From contig CM070873.1 in NCBI GenBank assembly GCA_036365515.1, positions 223,711,876 through 223,775,875 on the forward strand: a DNA stretch of 64,000 nt, read 5' to 3'. Positions 13,313 through 23,999 of this stretch are shown piece by piece. The stretch comes from Torymus aiolomorphi (lineage: Eukaryota > Arthropoda > Insecta > Hymenoptera > Torymidae). Position numbers and translations under genes: made by a program. The notes under the pieces are model-generated. The model saw only the letters and a list, made by a program, of their open reading frames with translations. It searched no databases and had not been told where the DNA came from. The number at the start of each line of letters is the position of its first letter. The stretch's first letter is position 1.

Positions 13313-13731
13313 ACACACACAAAGAGCACACACACTTTGATAAGATTTTATTTAAAATAATTTTAATGAAAAGATAAAATGTGCAAAAAGAAATTACCAA
13401 ACAAAAGCTTTCAGCGTATTGCAGCATATAAACGCCACAATCATAACAATTATTTTGTTTTGGCACATCTACTATAACGATTTTATGATCTGTACAGATA
13501 ACATTTATTTTCTTACGCCTTTCTTCGGTCAAGTAATCCTTAATAAGCTTTACTGCCGTTTCATGATAACCACCAATTGAATCAAATATCAAAATAGAAT
13601 CACTAAAAAATGAAATATAAATTTTCATCACATTATGCATTTAAAAATATATCAAGTAAAACTTATAGGTATATAAATACTGTTTTGGTTCATTCACAGG
13701 ATTGCATATGACAGCCAAAAACCAATGATTG
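12308..13731 (-). CDS. SENP6/7-like Ulp1 SUMO protease, 3' exons only
   Basis: Three exons on the minus strand join in frame: 13731-13681, 13602-13398 and 12445-12308, ending in a stop. The first carries NHWFLAVI with the catalytic His. The second carries ILIFDSIGG with the catalytic Asp, and VPKQNN followed by DCGVYML with the oxyanion Gln and nucleophile Cys, then LQYAESF. The last reads NPITNY, a WF pair and QKREEV, matching the C-terminal end of SENP6/7 and Drosophila velo-type enzymes. These C48 peptidases cleave SUMO chains. All splice sites are GT-AG and phases agree. I find no exon upstream of the His exon, so the 5' part is missing. The exons lie wholly in the core of the long-TIR element, with a MITE and (CA)n in the second intron. 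Whether it is transcribed is unknown. Confidence 0.75.
12570..13171. repeat. MITE with ACACGGAAAAA-type ends
   Basis: The left end is ACACGGAAAAAATTGGTT and the right end, read in reverse complement, is ACACTGAAAAAAAAAGTTG. The element lies inside the second intron of the SENP-like fragment. Similar ends flank a palindromic element at 58287-58564, and the ACACTGAGAAAAAATTAG form appears near 10108, 16697 and 22500. Confidence 0.5.
13205..13334. repeat. (CA)n microsatellite, imperfect
   Basis: CA repeats interrupted by CCCA and other variants. It lies in the intron between the second and last SENP-like exons. Open frames rich in His/Thr or Cys/Val here are artefacts of the repeat. Confidence 0.9.
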
Positions 13732-13864
13732 CTGAAACATTGAAAAAAATTATATTTTTCATTTTCTCAGATACAAGATATTACAAAATTTATGAGTTAG
13801 GTAAATGTGCAATATACGTATAAAATAAATTCTTTTACTGTAATTGGTTTATTTTACAAAATTA

Positions 13865-14240
13865 TAAAGGTTAAGGTGATGTTATATACCGACATAATTT
13901 TAAAAAGAGTACATCTCATAAAAATACCAATAGAAAAATCCAGAAAAAATTCTGAGTATAGTATTTACATATACGGAGCGCCTGACAGACGTGTTTTTCC
14001 AAAAAAATGATCAGAGATTATTTAATCAAATAAAAACCGTACTGTTGGTAAGTAGGAATCTGCAATTAACCTACTTTTAAAACGAGCACAGCTAACGAAA
14101 ATACTAATAGAATCGCTCAAAAAAATTTCTGAGTATAGTGTTTACGTGTCCGGAGCGCCTGACAGTCGTCTTTTTCGAAATAAACGTTTGAATATTGATT
14201 TAAAAAATATTGAAATTCACGGTTTCACATGGCCTTAATC
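13865..14240 (+). repeat. Dispersed repeat with internal duplication, copy 1
   Basis: This is about 375 bp, homologous in the same orientation to 45575-45930. Each copy contains two related halves, both with an acgagca(c/t)a block, an aataccaatagaa-type block and an acggagcgc(c/t)tgaca block. The whole copy lies within the core of the long-TIR element, just inside the right arm. No coding content. Confidence 0.7.
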
Positions 14241-14389
14241 TTGAAACACATATATTTTTCGCTGATAGTTATGACCGATAATAGTAATGTAGACTTCAAG
14301 GAAATCTTATTTTAAGGAGGAGCTTCAAATTAAAGAGGGCTTGTATAGTATAATGTGTTACACGTGTATTGGAATTAATTCTAATTTTA

Positions 14390-15748
14390 TTAAGTATTTC
14401 CTATATTAATTAATAAACGAAATCGATTATAAACAATAACAAATAGAAAAGTGAAACTTTCCCAGAAAACTTCCTTAAATCAGAGCGAATATATCTAGTA
14501 CAACTTGAAATGCGAAAAACAATGTTTTTAAAATAAAAAATTAAAATTATAACGCGCAATAAATTTTAAAGCCGGTCGCTAAACTTTTTAAGAAAAATGA
14601 ATTTTTTACCATACCCGGGCCGAAAGTGCCATTTTTGCTCCCGGCTCAAAAACGCGAATGTGGTATTTTTGGCCCGGGTATGGTGAAAAATAGTATACGC
14701 TCCACGGGAGGAAATTATACACGCCACATCTAATGTTTGCCACCCTCGCCGTCGGATCGGATAACTTTAGCCGCGGAAAGAAAATATTATAGCGGCAAGA
14801 AAAACGCTATCAATAAATACCTGTAACCGAGTAGGCTAAGGTAGGAAGGACGTCCGACTATCCAAAATGTGACGAAAACCTTCAGAGATACTTCGTTATA
14901 TCTTGAATTTTATTATAGAATTATACATATAATAAATAATTATAATTAACACAAACACTTATTACTTGATGGTAACATGTAATTTAAAACGTTTGTTGAA
15001 TAAATGGTTTTTAGTTTTTTAGTTGGGTTTAATTGATGTAAATGAGTACACACATTTAATATTAAATGTGTGTACTCATTTACATCAATTAAACCCAACT
15101 AAAATATTAGATATGAGTGATAGAGACAGAACGAGAATTAAAAATGGTTTTTAGATTCGTTGCGTTTTGTGCATTTGTGAAGTATATGCCATCAGGTATA
15201 ATTTATAATGTATTTGTATATTCGCTGCATATAAAGGTTATATTGAAAGGTCATATAATTCGTACTTGTTCAAATTATAAAAGCCAAATTCATTCATTCA
15301 TTTCTTACGCTCTTGCCGCGCAGTCAGTGATCCTCAAACAGAAGCTATAGTTTGCTCAGCGCCGCACGACTGGCATGGTAAAACAGGACGGCCGACTAAT
15401 AAAAATTTTTATCAATTTAAGAAATCAACTTTTCTAACGTGTTTTTTAACTATTCATGTTGAAAATCAATAAAATAATTTATTTTATATAACAGTCTGTT
15501 ATTTCGAACGTGTTTTCATTGACATTGCGCGAAAAAAAAATTTTAATTCGTGTCAGGATTATAAATTTTAAAATACTCATAATTAATTAAATAAATTAAA
15601 ATAATTAAGTGTTTTATTGTATCTTTGTTCATTTTTATCTTATTGTATTTATTAATGTATAAAAATAATTTTTTTTTTACTTTGATTTTTTATATTTTTT
15701 GGCCGATTTGAATTTCGCGCCGGGCGACTGCTTTTTATGAGAACGCTG
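14390..15748 (-). repeat. Right terminal inverted repeat, 1,359 bp
   Basis: Exact-length reverse complement of 10664-12022, including the nested palindrome at about 15017-15101. No insertion or deletion separates the arms. Confidence 0.9.
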
Positions 15749-15756
15749 GGCCGGAT
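15749..15756 (+). repeat. 8-bp target site duplication, right
   Basis: GGCCGGAT immediately follows the right arm and matches 10656-10663. Confidence 0.75.
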
Positions 15757-16851
15757 AGCGTATGCCGTGCAAGGCCCTCGTGCGGCATGTAACGCTTTTA
15801 TTGTAAGGTACTTGCGTTTCTGCCGTACGATAATCTCATTTACAGCAAGCCTTATCCGGGCCGGTACAACGCCGTGAAATTTTCCGGATAAGGTACATGT
15901 AATTTTTCGGTTATATTAGCATTAGAACATTTGTTTACGAGCGCGTCATAGCCTCAAATCTGAATAGTGCTCCGTTTCTGTCGTACGAAGAACAACCTAA
16001 TAAGTAAATGGATAAACAATGGAGGAAAAAGTTAAGTACTAAATTTCGAAAAAAGAAGATATTTAATAAAAATAAGTAGTGTTTAATTAAATAAAGTACA
16101 AATAGATGTAGAATTATAATTGTTTGAAAAAGTGCAAATATTAGTTTTATATTTGTTATAAAAAAAACAAGATTATAATGTAGTGTCCAAATATATAAAA
16201 TACATTAAATATGATTTAATAAATACATCAAAAATATATTAAATGTTGTAATTTTTATTAAGTATAGAACATATTCGCTTTCAAATTATTTAGACAATAA
16301 GCCACGTGTTGCCCGAATCAGGGCCGGATCAGGGCCAGATGTTTCACCGGACGTAAGGTAAAACGATAGGTAAAATCATCAGTTCAGCGTTACATGCCTC
16401 GTACAGCACTCATCTTTCAACAACATCAGGTACGGCTCAGGAATCACGGCGGATGGATCCGTCCCGCGTCATTGCCGTTTGAAAATTTCTACTCGAGTGT
16501 TTGTCTGTCAATTCAAAGGTCCAAGGTTCGATTATTCATCCCGGCTGGTTTTTTTTTTCTTTATTTTTCGAAGCGAATATAAAATTATCCTACTGCTATA
16601 TAAAAACTACCTGACTGACAGTCTGTGGTCGGTTTCCCCCCACAGTAGGGTAATTTTTCTTGAACATTCTTCTAATTTTTCCACTAATTTTTTCTCAGTG
16701 TATATAAATACCAAAAATTAAAAGAAATCGTAAGGAAAAACGAAAGAGCTACGATGTGTGCGATTGTAAATTATATCAGTATCCTTATTACTTTTCAGGT
16801 AAAAAAATATGTACCGCTATGAAAACAGATTTGGTCTTTGATAACAATGAG

Positions 16852-16888
16852 TATAAATTCCGTCGAGCCGACCCACTCGGTACTCAGT
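16852..16888 (+). promoter_or_regulatory. Core promoter: TATA box and TCAGT initiator
   Basis: TATAAAT at 16852-16858 is followed 32 bp later by an arthropod initiator TCAGT at 16884-16888. The segment between them (gccgacccactc) is conserved in copy 2 (TATA 22651, TCAGT 22683). It is also conserved upstream of the diverged minus-strand paralogue near 52690-52730. Confidence 0.7.
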
Positions 16889-16942
16889 ACATCGTTTGCA
16901 TTGTTCACGAATAGTTTAAAGTAATAGCATACTTTTGTAAAA

Positions 16943-18368
16943 ATGATGGTTCTCAAGTTTATACTTTTCGCTTGTTTAGTAAGTATTGCACTTGCCACAA
17001 AAGGAGGCGGTAACAAATGTCAACGTGAAAGAGGAGACAAATCTCTGGGCATAGTAGCTCTAGTCCAAGTAAGTATTTCTTATTGTAGAATACAGCAGAA
17101 GTAATAGGATGTATTTGAAAATTTTGCAATATGAAGGAATATATATGGCTTGTCATAATTCTCTGAAAGAGTCAAGTTCATTTTGGTTGCATTTTTTTTT
17201 AATTTTGAAAACAGCCACTGGCGCGGGTTATAATTATTCAAAATAGTATATTGTGTATCTACGGCGCAAAGTAGACCTTTTTAGACCGAGTACTGCAAAC
17301 ACACGAGGTCAAAAGGCCCATTAAGCCCCAAGTGCACACCATATTTTTTGTGACTCATGTATTGATTTTCGACCTTTCTGAATCTTAAAAGCAAGGCTAA
17401 ATTGATTTTTTGCGATTTTACGGAATTTTAGAGTAGCGAGCGCAAATGGATTTTTTTGCGCCCACCGGGTGCGAATGGATTCTTTTTATCCAATCGGTCA
17501 CAAAAGAGTCACTTTAGAACCTCTTTTTAGGTCGGAAAACGGCGAAAATCGTGCATGTGTTAAAAAAAAACATTTTCCGACCTAAAAAGAGGTCCTAAAG
17601 TAACTTTTTTTCGATCGATGGAAAAAAAATACTTCTTTGCCCGGCGGGCGCAAAAGTCTCCTTTTGTAGAGATACTTTTAGGCCCGGTGGGCACAAAAGT
17701 ATCTTTTTGTAAATACTTTTAGGCCCGTCAGGCGCAAACGTATTTTTTTTAGATACTTTTGCACCCGCGGCTCTAAAGCTGCATAAAATTTGTACACGCA
17801 TGTTTTTCATAGCTTTTTTTATTTGAAGATGAAAATCTTTACATTCGCACAAATTTGTAGTGAATTTATTATTATTTTGAACAATTTTTTTTATTATTTA
17901 TTATTTTGATTTTTTATTTGGATTTCCAAATAATTATAACAAAAAAAAAAGAAAATTGAACGAACAGTTCAAATCTCTATTCCTACAAGTATTTTGTTGT
18001 CATATAAAACAAAAATCAATTTAGCCTCGCTTTTTACGCTCAAAAACCCCGAAAATCAATACATGAGTTACCAAAAATATGGTGTGGAGCTAGGGCTAGT
18101 AGGCCTTTTGACCTCGTGTGTTTGTAGTACTCGTTTTCGGTTCGCAAAACGCAAAAATGGCTCACCTTCACTTCGTACTGTAAACTTCATACTCGGTCTA
18201 AAAAGGTCCACTTTACGCCCTAGGTACACAATATACTATTTTCTACGCGAAATAATGCACATTAAAACTACAAGTTTATGTCAAATTTTTTAAACATAAG
18301 ATTGGAAATGTCCACAACTTGAGACTTTTCAGCGTTGAGACGTCCCATTACGGCTCTATTCAAGTTCT

Positions 18369-18429
<61 letters not shown>

Positions 18430-18445
18430 CCTTATTAATTATATA

Positions 18446-18511
<66 letters not shown>

Positions 18512-18657
18512 AGAACTTGAATAGAGCTGTAATGGGACGTCTCAACGCTGAAAAGTCTCAAGTTGTGGACATTTTCAATCTTATGTTTGAAAAATTTGAC
18601 ATAAACTTGTAGTTTTAATGTGCATTATTTCGTGTAGAAAATAGTATATTGCGTACC

Positions 18658-18693
<36 letters not shown>

Positions 18694-18972
18694 TATGCGC
18701 GCGCGCGCACACACACATATATATATACTATTTTTTTATTTTAGGTTTCCCTGGGAGCGCCTGCAAACTTAAACAGGAATTTTCCAGACTGCAGGATTAC
18801 TTGTATAAGATGCAGGCCTTCAATCGGTGTCGACGTTGCAATCAATGTTTCTAAGGGTGGTTACGGTTGCAGTAATGTTGTAGGCTTGATCAACATCGGA
18901 ATTGGCGTAGGTCTGTGCCAAATCTACGGCGTACAGCTCAGCCCAGGCCATGGAACTGTTTGCACCAGTTAA
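16943..18972 (+). CDS. Small secreted Cys-rich protein, MBF2-like, copy 1
   Basis: Two exons, 16943-17068 and 18745-18972, join in phase 0 (CAA|gtaag ... ttttag|GTT) to give 117 aa. Residues 1-18 (MMVLKFILFACLVSIALA) are a clear signal peptide. The mature part has seven cysteines, including TCIRC, and the core GGYGCSN ... GVGLCQIYG. The pattern of an early GD, an ITxI-like strand, a GGxG turn and a closing IYG resembles the insect MBF2 / 'probable salivary secreted peptide' family; this assignment is from memory of the pattern and the added cysteines are unusual. The first ATG aligns with the start of the diverged paralogue. A poly(A) signal AATAAA is at 19061. Function is unknown; secretion is the firm prediction. 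Confidence 0.8.
17243..18240. repeat. Palindromic element in intron, AATAGTATATTGTG ends
   Basis: The left end AATAGTATATTGTGTA and the right end tacacaatatactatt face each other. Inner blocks are inverted too: accgagtactgcaaacacac against gtgtgtttgtagtactcg, and caaggctaaattgattttt against its reverse complement. Copy 2 of the gene carries a shorter version at about 23042-23815, with part of the centre deleted. Confidence 0.65.
18225..18650. repeat. Inverted repeat around (TG)n/(CA)n
   Basis: A left arm (ataatgcacattaaaacta ... ctattcaagttctgg) is followed by (TG)n, then (CA)n, then the inverted arm (ccagaacttgaatag ... tagttttaatgtgcattat). It lies in the intron of copy 1 and is matched at about 23810-24215 in copy 2, where the CA half has been lost. 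Confidence 0.75.
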
Positions 18973-19882
18973 ATAGTTGTTCTTTCATTATAATACTACT
19001 GTGAATGAACTAGAGAGTTCATCTTTAAACATGTAAACATTTGTTCTTAATTCTTGCAGAAATAAAGTTATAAAAAAATACATTTCATGTTTACTTTATT
19101 ATCCTATTACTAAACGAGTTAAAAATCTCTGTAACCATCTTAATAAAATGAATCCCAAGTCGTATTAGTATTTCGCGAGCTATTAAATTATTGAAAAGAA
19201 AAATTAATAATGCATAATATGATTTTCTGTTCATAATTAGTTTTCATGTAAGCATAAGTCAAGGTGCCTTGAAACTATATAAAGTGAAATTTATTTAAAT
19301 AGTAACGCATGCAAAGCTGATTTAATGCATTGTATTTAAAAGCATTTCAACAATTCAAACTGCGATGAAACAGGGTGATCAAATTAAATTTCTCAAATTA
19401 AATTATAGCATTTTTTACATTGTATGAATTCCAATACATCATCTGAGAAGGTGTCATAACTTACACGTACATTATTTTGAGAAAAAAGGATTTTGAAAAA
19501 GGTCATAAGTCCACTTTCGAAATCACGTTACTCGTGATATCGGAAAAAGGCACAAGCCCCTGGTAGAAATGTTAAGCATATTCTAACTATAAATTAGCTA
19601 ATTTTAGTGTCTGTTTCATCTTTAGCTAAAAGATAGCTAAGAATCCCGGTTGCAACGTCACGCTTTTAGCATTAGACTTAGCTCCAAACGAAGAAAAGCA
19701 CAGCGTGCGCCCCCTTTACGAAGACTAGCACAGTTCAAAACCTCTGATGAAGACTAGCACAGCTCAAAATCTCCCTAATAGAAGAAGACGTTTTTTCAAC
19801 GCAATTATCACGTCACATTTTTGTCGTTGTGACATCACAAAAAACAATTTTTTAACGTCATTATAACGTCATAGAATGATGG

Positions 19883-22318
19883 GGAAAATGTCCGGAGTCT
19901 TTTTTGGTATTACACGTTTCTGGATTTATAAAACGTAATAATAACGTTATAAATATATCTGAACAAAATTCAGAAACTATTTAAACCACCCCCACCCCCC
20001 AGAAGACGTAAAAATTACGTCAAAATAACGTCAGAATAACATTAAAATGACGTTACACATTAAATCTAATATTTAATTATCATTAATAATAGTCTTAATA
20101 TTGTCATAATAACGTTATAAATACGTCAAAATAACGTAAGTATACTATCAAAATGATGCAATATACTATAAAAATTATACTTTGTTATAGCTAAAGCCAT
20201 AATAACGTTGATGTAAGCTCAGCGTCGGAGAGCATGAGAGGAAAAGGAATAGGAAAAAAAGGTGGTTAAAAAAATGCGTTTAAACAAAAATTAAAGTTAA
20301 AATAAACATTTCAAAGTACGCTGTACGGTAGAGCATTAAAAAAATAAAATAAAATTAGGATAATTTAATAAATAAATAAAATCAGAAGTCACACGGTCGC
20401 GTTCGTTTGGCGGTCACGCGAAACTCTCCAGGTCGTTCCTGCCTTGTCCTCGTGATACCGAGCGTGACTCGGCAGGCGTCGTCACCTCCTTTTTACCTGA
20501 GCGGAGCGTTCGTCCGTACTTGGCGAGAGCCAGGACACTTCTTTTGCCTACGTGGCGACAAGTCGCCGTTGCCGGAAGTGCAGGCATAGCTACCTAGGCC
20601 GAGAGCCTGACGAGAGCAGGAGCTCCGTCTCCGGCGGAGCGCGGAGAGCGAGAATGCTCCAAAATTTCGGAGTCGAGCAGAATACCTACCTCGGTGAGGG
20701 ATAGGGGTAAGTTTTCTGGCTCGCTAATTGATTGCCACAAGGCGGCAGCAAAAGGTCGGCAGATAGGCTGCGGCTGTCGTGACGCAAGCTTCTGTAAAGC
20801 TCGCGGAGTGCGTGAACGTTGGAGAATTCCGGGGAAAAAGTCGGGCTTGACTAATTCCCCAAGTTTTAACTAAAAAAAACCTTAACGTCACAAAGAGGTT
20901 AGACTAATTTCTACATTAATTTTAGAAAAATAAATTAATGTACTGGATAATAAACAAGCCTTTAAACTGTTGGTAAACGAAATTTATTTTATTATTATAT
21001 TTTTAAAAAATTTATTTATGTTTATTAAACAGTTTTTAATTAATTCAATTTATACTTAATATTTCATAAATTTGAATCAGATTCATTTTCATATTGATTT
21101 GTCCTCTTTGTCTTCTTTTCTTCGGCCCTTTCCGCTTTCTTCCTGTAAAAAATACAAATGATTATTAAAATAAATTTATGAAAATAATTATTATTTTTTA
21201 TTTTATTTCTTCGTTGCACAGTGCCGACAAACTAATTCCTGATCATCATCTACTAATTTTTGTTACTTTAAAAACAAAATTGCTAATTCCTGCATAGTGA
21301 TGATAAATTTGATCTGCAATGTGAAACAAAAATATTGAAAAAGGATAACCAACTAAAATGTAAACACGAGTCACTGGTATTTAATTTTTTTGTATTGCTT
21401 CCTTCTAGAAGAAGCTTTGTGATAGTAAAATAAATAGTTTTGAAGAAAATGTGTTAGGAATGTTGTTTAGCACATTTGGCATTGAAAGACACTATTTTTA
21501 GAAAATGTCCGTATGGATGTGTGTGTGTATGTCCATATACGCGGATATCTCATGATCTACTCGACCGATTTTAACCAGAGAGGTATCATTTTTTTGCATT
21601 TTGCTTTCACAGTTGGGGTTAATAGTATTTTTATCAATTTTCATTTTCTTTTTTTTATAGGTAGCCATTTTTCAATTTTGAAAATTTTTATTTTCGTATT
21701 TTTAAATATTTAGAACTAATATTCTTAATATATTATGAATGCACTTTATGCAGGATAAAATTCTCTACATTAAAAAAAAAAAAGTTGATAGTTATATTCT
21801 GTCATAAGTTATTGATAAAAACGTCAATTTTTGAAAATAGATTATATTTCGAAATTGAAAAAAGATATTGACATGAATATTTTTTTGATTAAAAAGAATA
21901 TTGAGTACTATAATTTTATAACTTTTCATGTTTTTTATTGATTATTTTTTTTAGAAAAAAAAAATTTTTTAAAGTGATTTTTTGTTGTCGTTGCATAACT
22001 AAAGTAAAATTTACTTAATCGCTTTGAAATTCCGTGTAGGGGTAGATTTTGTATACTAATCGAGGGCTTTCTTTGGGCGAAACGATTGGTCCATAAATTT
22101 CAGAGATATTTGAGGTTAAAATTTTTTTAACTTTTTTTTAAATCGTAATTTCTCGAGAAATTTATAAACGAATTTGCATTTGAGATAGGCAATATGCTTG
22201 AAAATTTTTATCATGATAGAGCGATTATTTTCAAAGATATTTAAGATTGAAAATTTTAAAAATTTTTTGAACAGTTTTTTGAAATTCCAATTTATTGAGA
22301 ACGGTTTGTTTTTATATA
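19883..22318. other. Spacer between duplicated genes
   Basis: No gene is seen. The segment near 19790-20220 is rich in acgtca/aacgttat motifs. A GC-rich block at 20395-20870 stands out from the AT-rich DNA and is likely an inserted element of unknown type. A microsatellite-bearing repeat lies at 21390-21760. The rest is AT-rich. Confidence 0.5.
21390..21760 (+). repeat. Microsatellite-bearing dispersed repeat, copy A
   Basis: The order is a hairpin GCTTCCTTCTAGAAGAAGC, about 100 bp, GAAAATGTCCGTATGGATG, a short (GT)n, the block gatctactcgaccgatttta, then an AT-rich tail. The same order appears at 27990-28385 (minus) and partly at 25580-25860 and 47160-47612. It recalls HINE/mini-me type Helitron derivatives, which carry a central microsatellite; that link is inference. 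Confidence 0.55.
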
Positions 22319-23941
22319 GGTCCAAGGTTCGATTCTTCATCCCGGCTGGTTTTTTTTCTTTATTTTTCGAAGCGAATATAAAATTACCCTACTGCTTTAT
22401 AAAAACTATCAGACTGACAGTCTGTGGTCGGTTTCCCCCCACAGTAGGGTAATTTTTCTTGAACATTCTTCTAATTTTTCCACTAATTTTTTCTCAGTGT
22501 ATATAAATACCAAAAATTAAAAGAAATCGTAAGGAAAAACGAAAGAGCTACGATGTGTGCGATTGTAAATTATATCAGTATCCTTATTACTTTTCAGGTA
22601 AAAAAATATGTACCGCTATGAAAACAGATTTGGTCTTTGATAACAATGAGTATAAATTCCGTCGAGCCGACCCACTCGGTACTCAGTACATCGTTTGCAT
22701 TGTTCACGAATAGTTTAAAGTAATAGCATACTTTTGTAAAAATGATGGTTCTCAAGTTTATACTTTTCGCTTGTTTAGTAAGTATTGCACTTGCCACAAA
22801 AGGAGGCGGTAACAAATGTCAACGTGAAAGAGGAGACAAATCTCTAGGCATAGTAGCTCTAGTCCAAGTAAGTATTTCTTATTGTAGAATACAGCAGAAG
22901 TAATAGGATGTATTTGAAAATTTTGCAATATGAAGGAATATATATGGCTTTGTCATAATTCTCTGAAAGACTCAAGTTCATTTTGGTTGCATTTTTTTTT
23001 AATTTTGAAAACAGCCTCTGGCGCGGGTTATAATTATTCAAAATAGTATATTGTGTATTTAGGGTGCAAAGTGGACCTTTTTAGACCGAGTACTGCAAAC
23101 ACACGAGGTCAAAAGGCCCATTAAGCCCTAAGTGCACACCACATTTTTTGTGACCATGTATTGATTTTCGGCCTTTCTGAATCTTAAAAGCAAGGCTAAA
23201 TTGATTTTTTTGCGATTTTACGGAATTTTAGAGTAGCGAGCGCAAATGGATTTTTTTGCGCCCGGCGGGTGCGAATGGATTCTTTTTAGGTCGGAAAACG
23301 GCGAAAATCGTGCATAAAAAACATTTTCCGACCTAAAAAGAGGTCCTAAAGTAACGTTTTCTCGATCGATGGAAAAAAAATACTTCTTGGCCCGGCGGGC
23401 GCAAAAGTCTCCTTTTGTAGAGATACTTTTAGGTCCGGATTTATTATTATTTTGAACAATTTTTTTTATTATTTATTATTTTGATTTTTTATTTGGATTT
23501 CCAAATAATTATAACAAAAAAAAGAAAATTGAACGAACAGTTCAAATCTCTATTCCTACAAGTATTTTGTTGTCATATAAAACAAAAATCAATTTAGCCT
23601 CGCTTTTTACGCTCAAAAACCCCGAAAATCAATACATGAGTTACCAAAAATATGGTGTGGAGCTAGGGCTAGTAGGCCTTTTGACCTCGTGTGTTTGTAG
23701 TACTCGTTTTCGGTTCGCAAAACGCAAAAATGGCTCACCTTCACTTCGTACTATAAACTTCACACTCAGTCTAAAAAGGCCCACTTTACGCCCTAGGTAC
23801 ACAATATACTATTTCCTACGCGAAATAATGCACATTAAAACTACAAGTTTATGTCAAATTTTTTAAACATAAGATTGAAAATGTCCACAACTTGAGACTT
23901 TTCAGCGTTGAGACGTCCCATTACGGCTCTATTCAAGTTCT

Positions 23942-23999
<58 letters not shown>

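Larger units (their letters stand above)
10664..15748. mobile_element. 5.1-kb DNA transposon with 1,359-bp TIRs
   Basis: The left arm 10664-12022 and right arm 14390-15748 are reverse complements. Paired coordinates sum to 26412 at every place tested, so the 1,359-bp arms align without any indel and look almost identical in sequence. Ends read CAGCGTTCTCAT / ATGAGAACGCTG and are flanked by an 8-bp duplication. Very long TIRs with an 8-9 bp duplication fit Mutator-like elements best; KDZ/Zisupton-type or hAT are alternatives. No transposase is visible in the 2,367-bp core, which instead holds SENP-type protease exons, a MITE, (CA)n and a dispersed repeat. It is therefore likely non-autonomous and recent. 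Confidence 0.85.
16517..19880 (+). repeat. Segmental duplication, copy 1
   Basis: Homologous in direct orientation to 22319-25250. It starts at gtccaaggttcgatt, followed by a MITE-like end (ctaattttttctcagtgt), a promoter, both exons, the intron and about 900 bp of 3' flank. The copies differ mainly by indels in the intron and flank: copy 1 lacks about 44 bp near 19250, and copy 2 lacks an intronic block and part of the 19510-19760 segment. Confidence 0.85.

Noticed and set aside
10664..15748. The long inverted repeat as a pure assembly artefact
   Set aside because: A unique 2.4-kb centre, a matched 8-bp flanking duplication and clean ends argue for a real insertion, although read-level support cannot be seen here.
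20407..20589. 60-residue frame in a GC-rich block
   Set aside because: No motif; the block looks like an inserted non-coding element.
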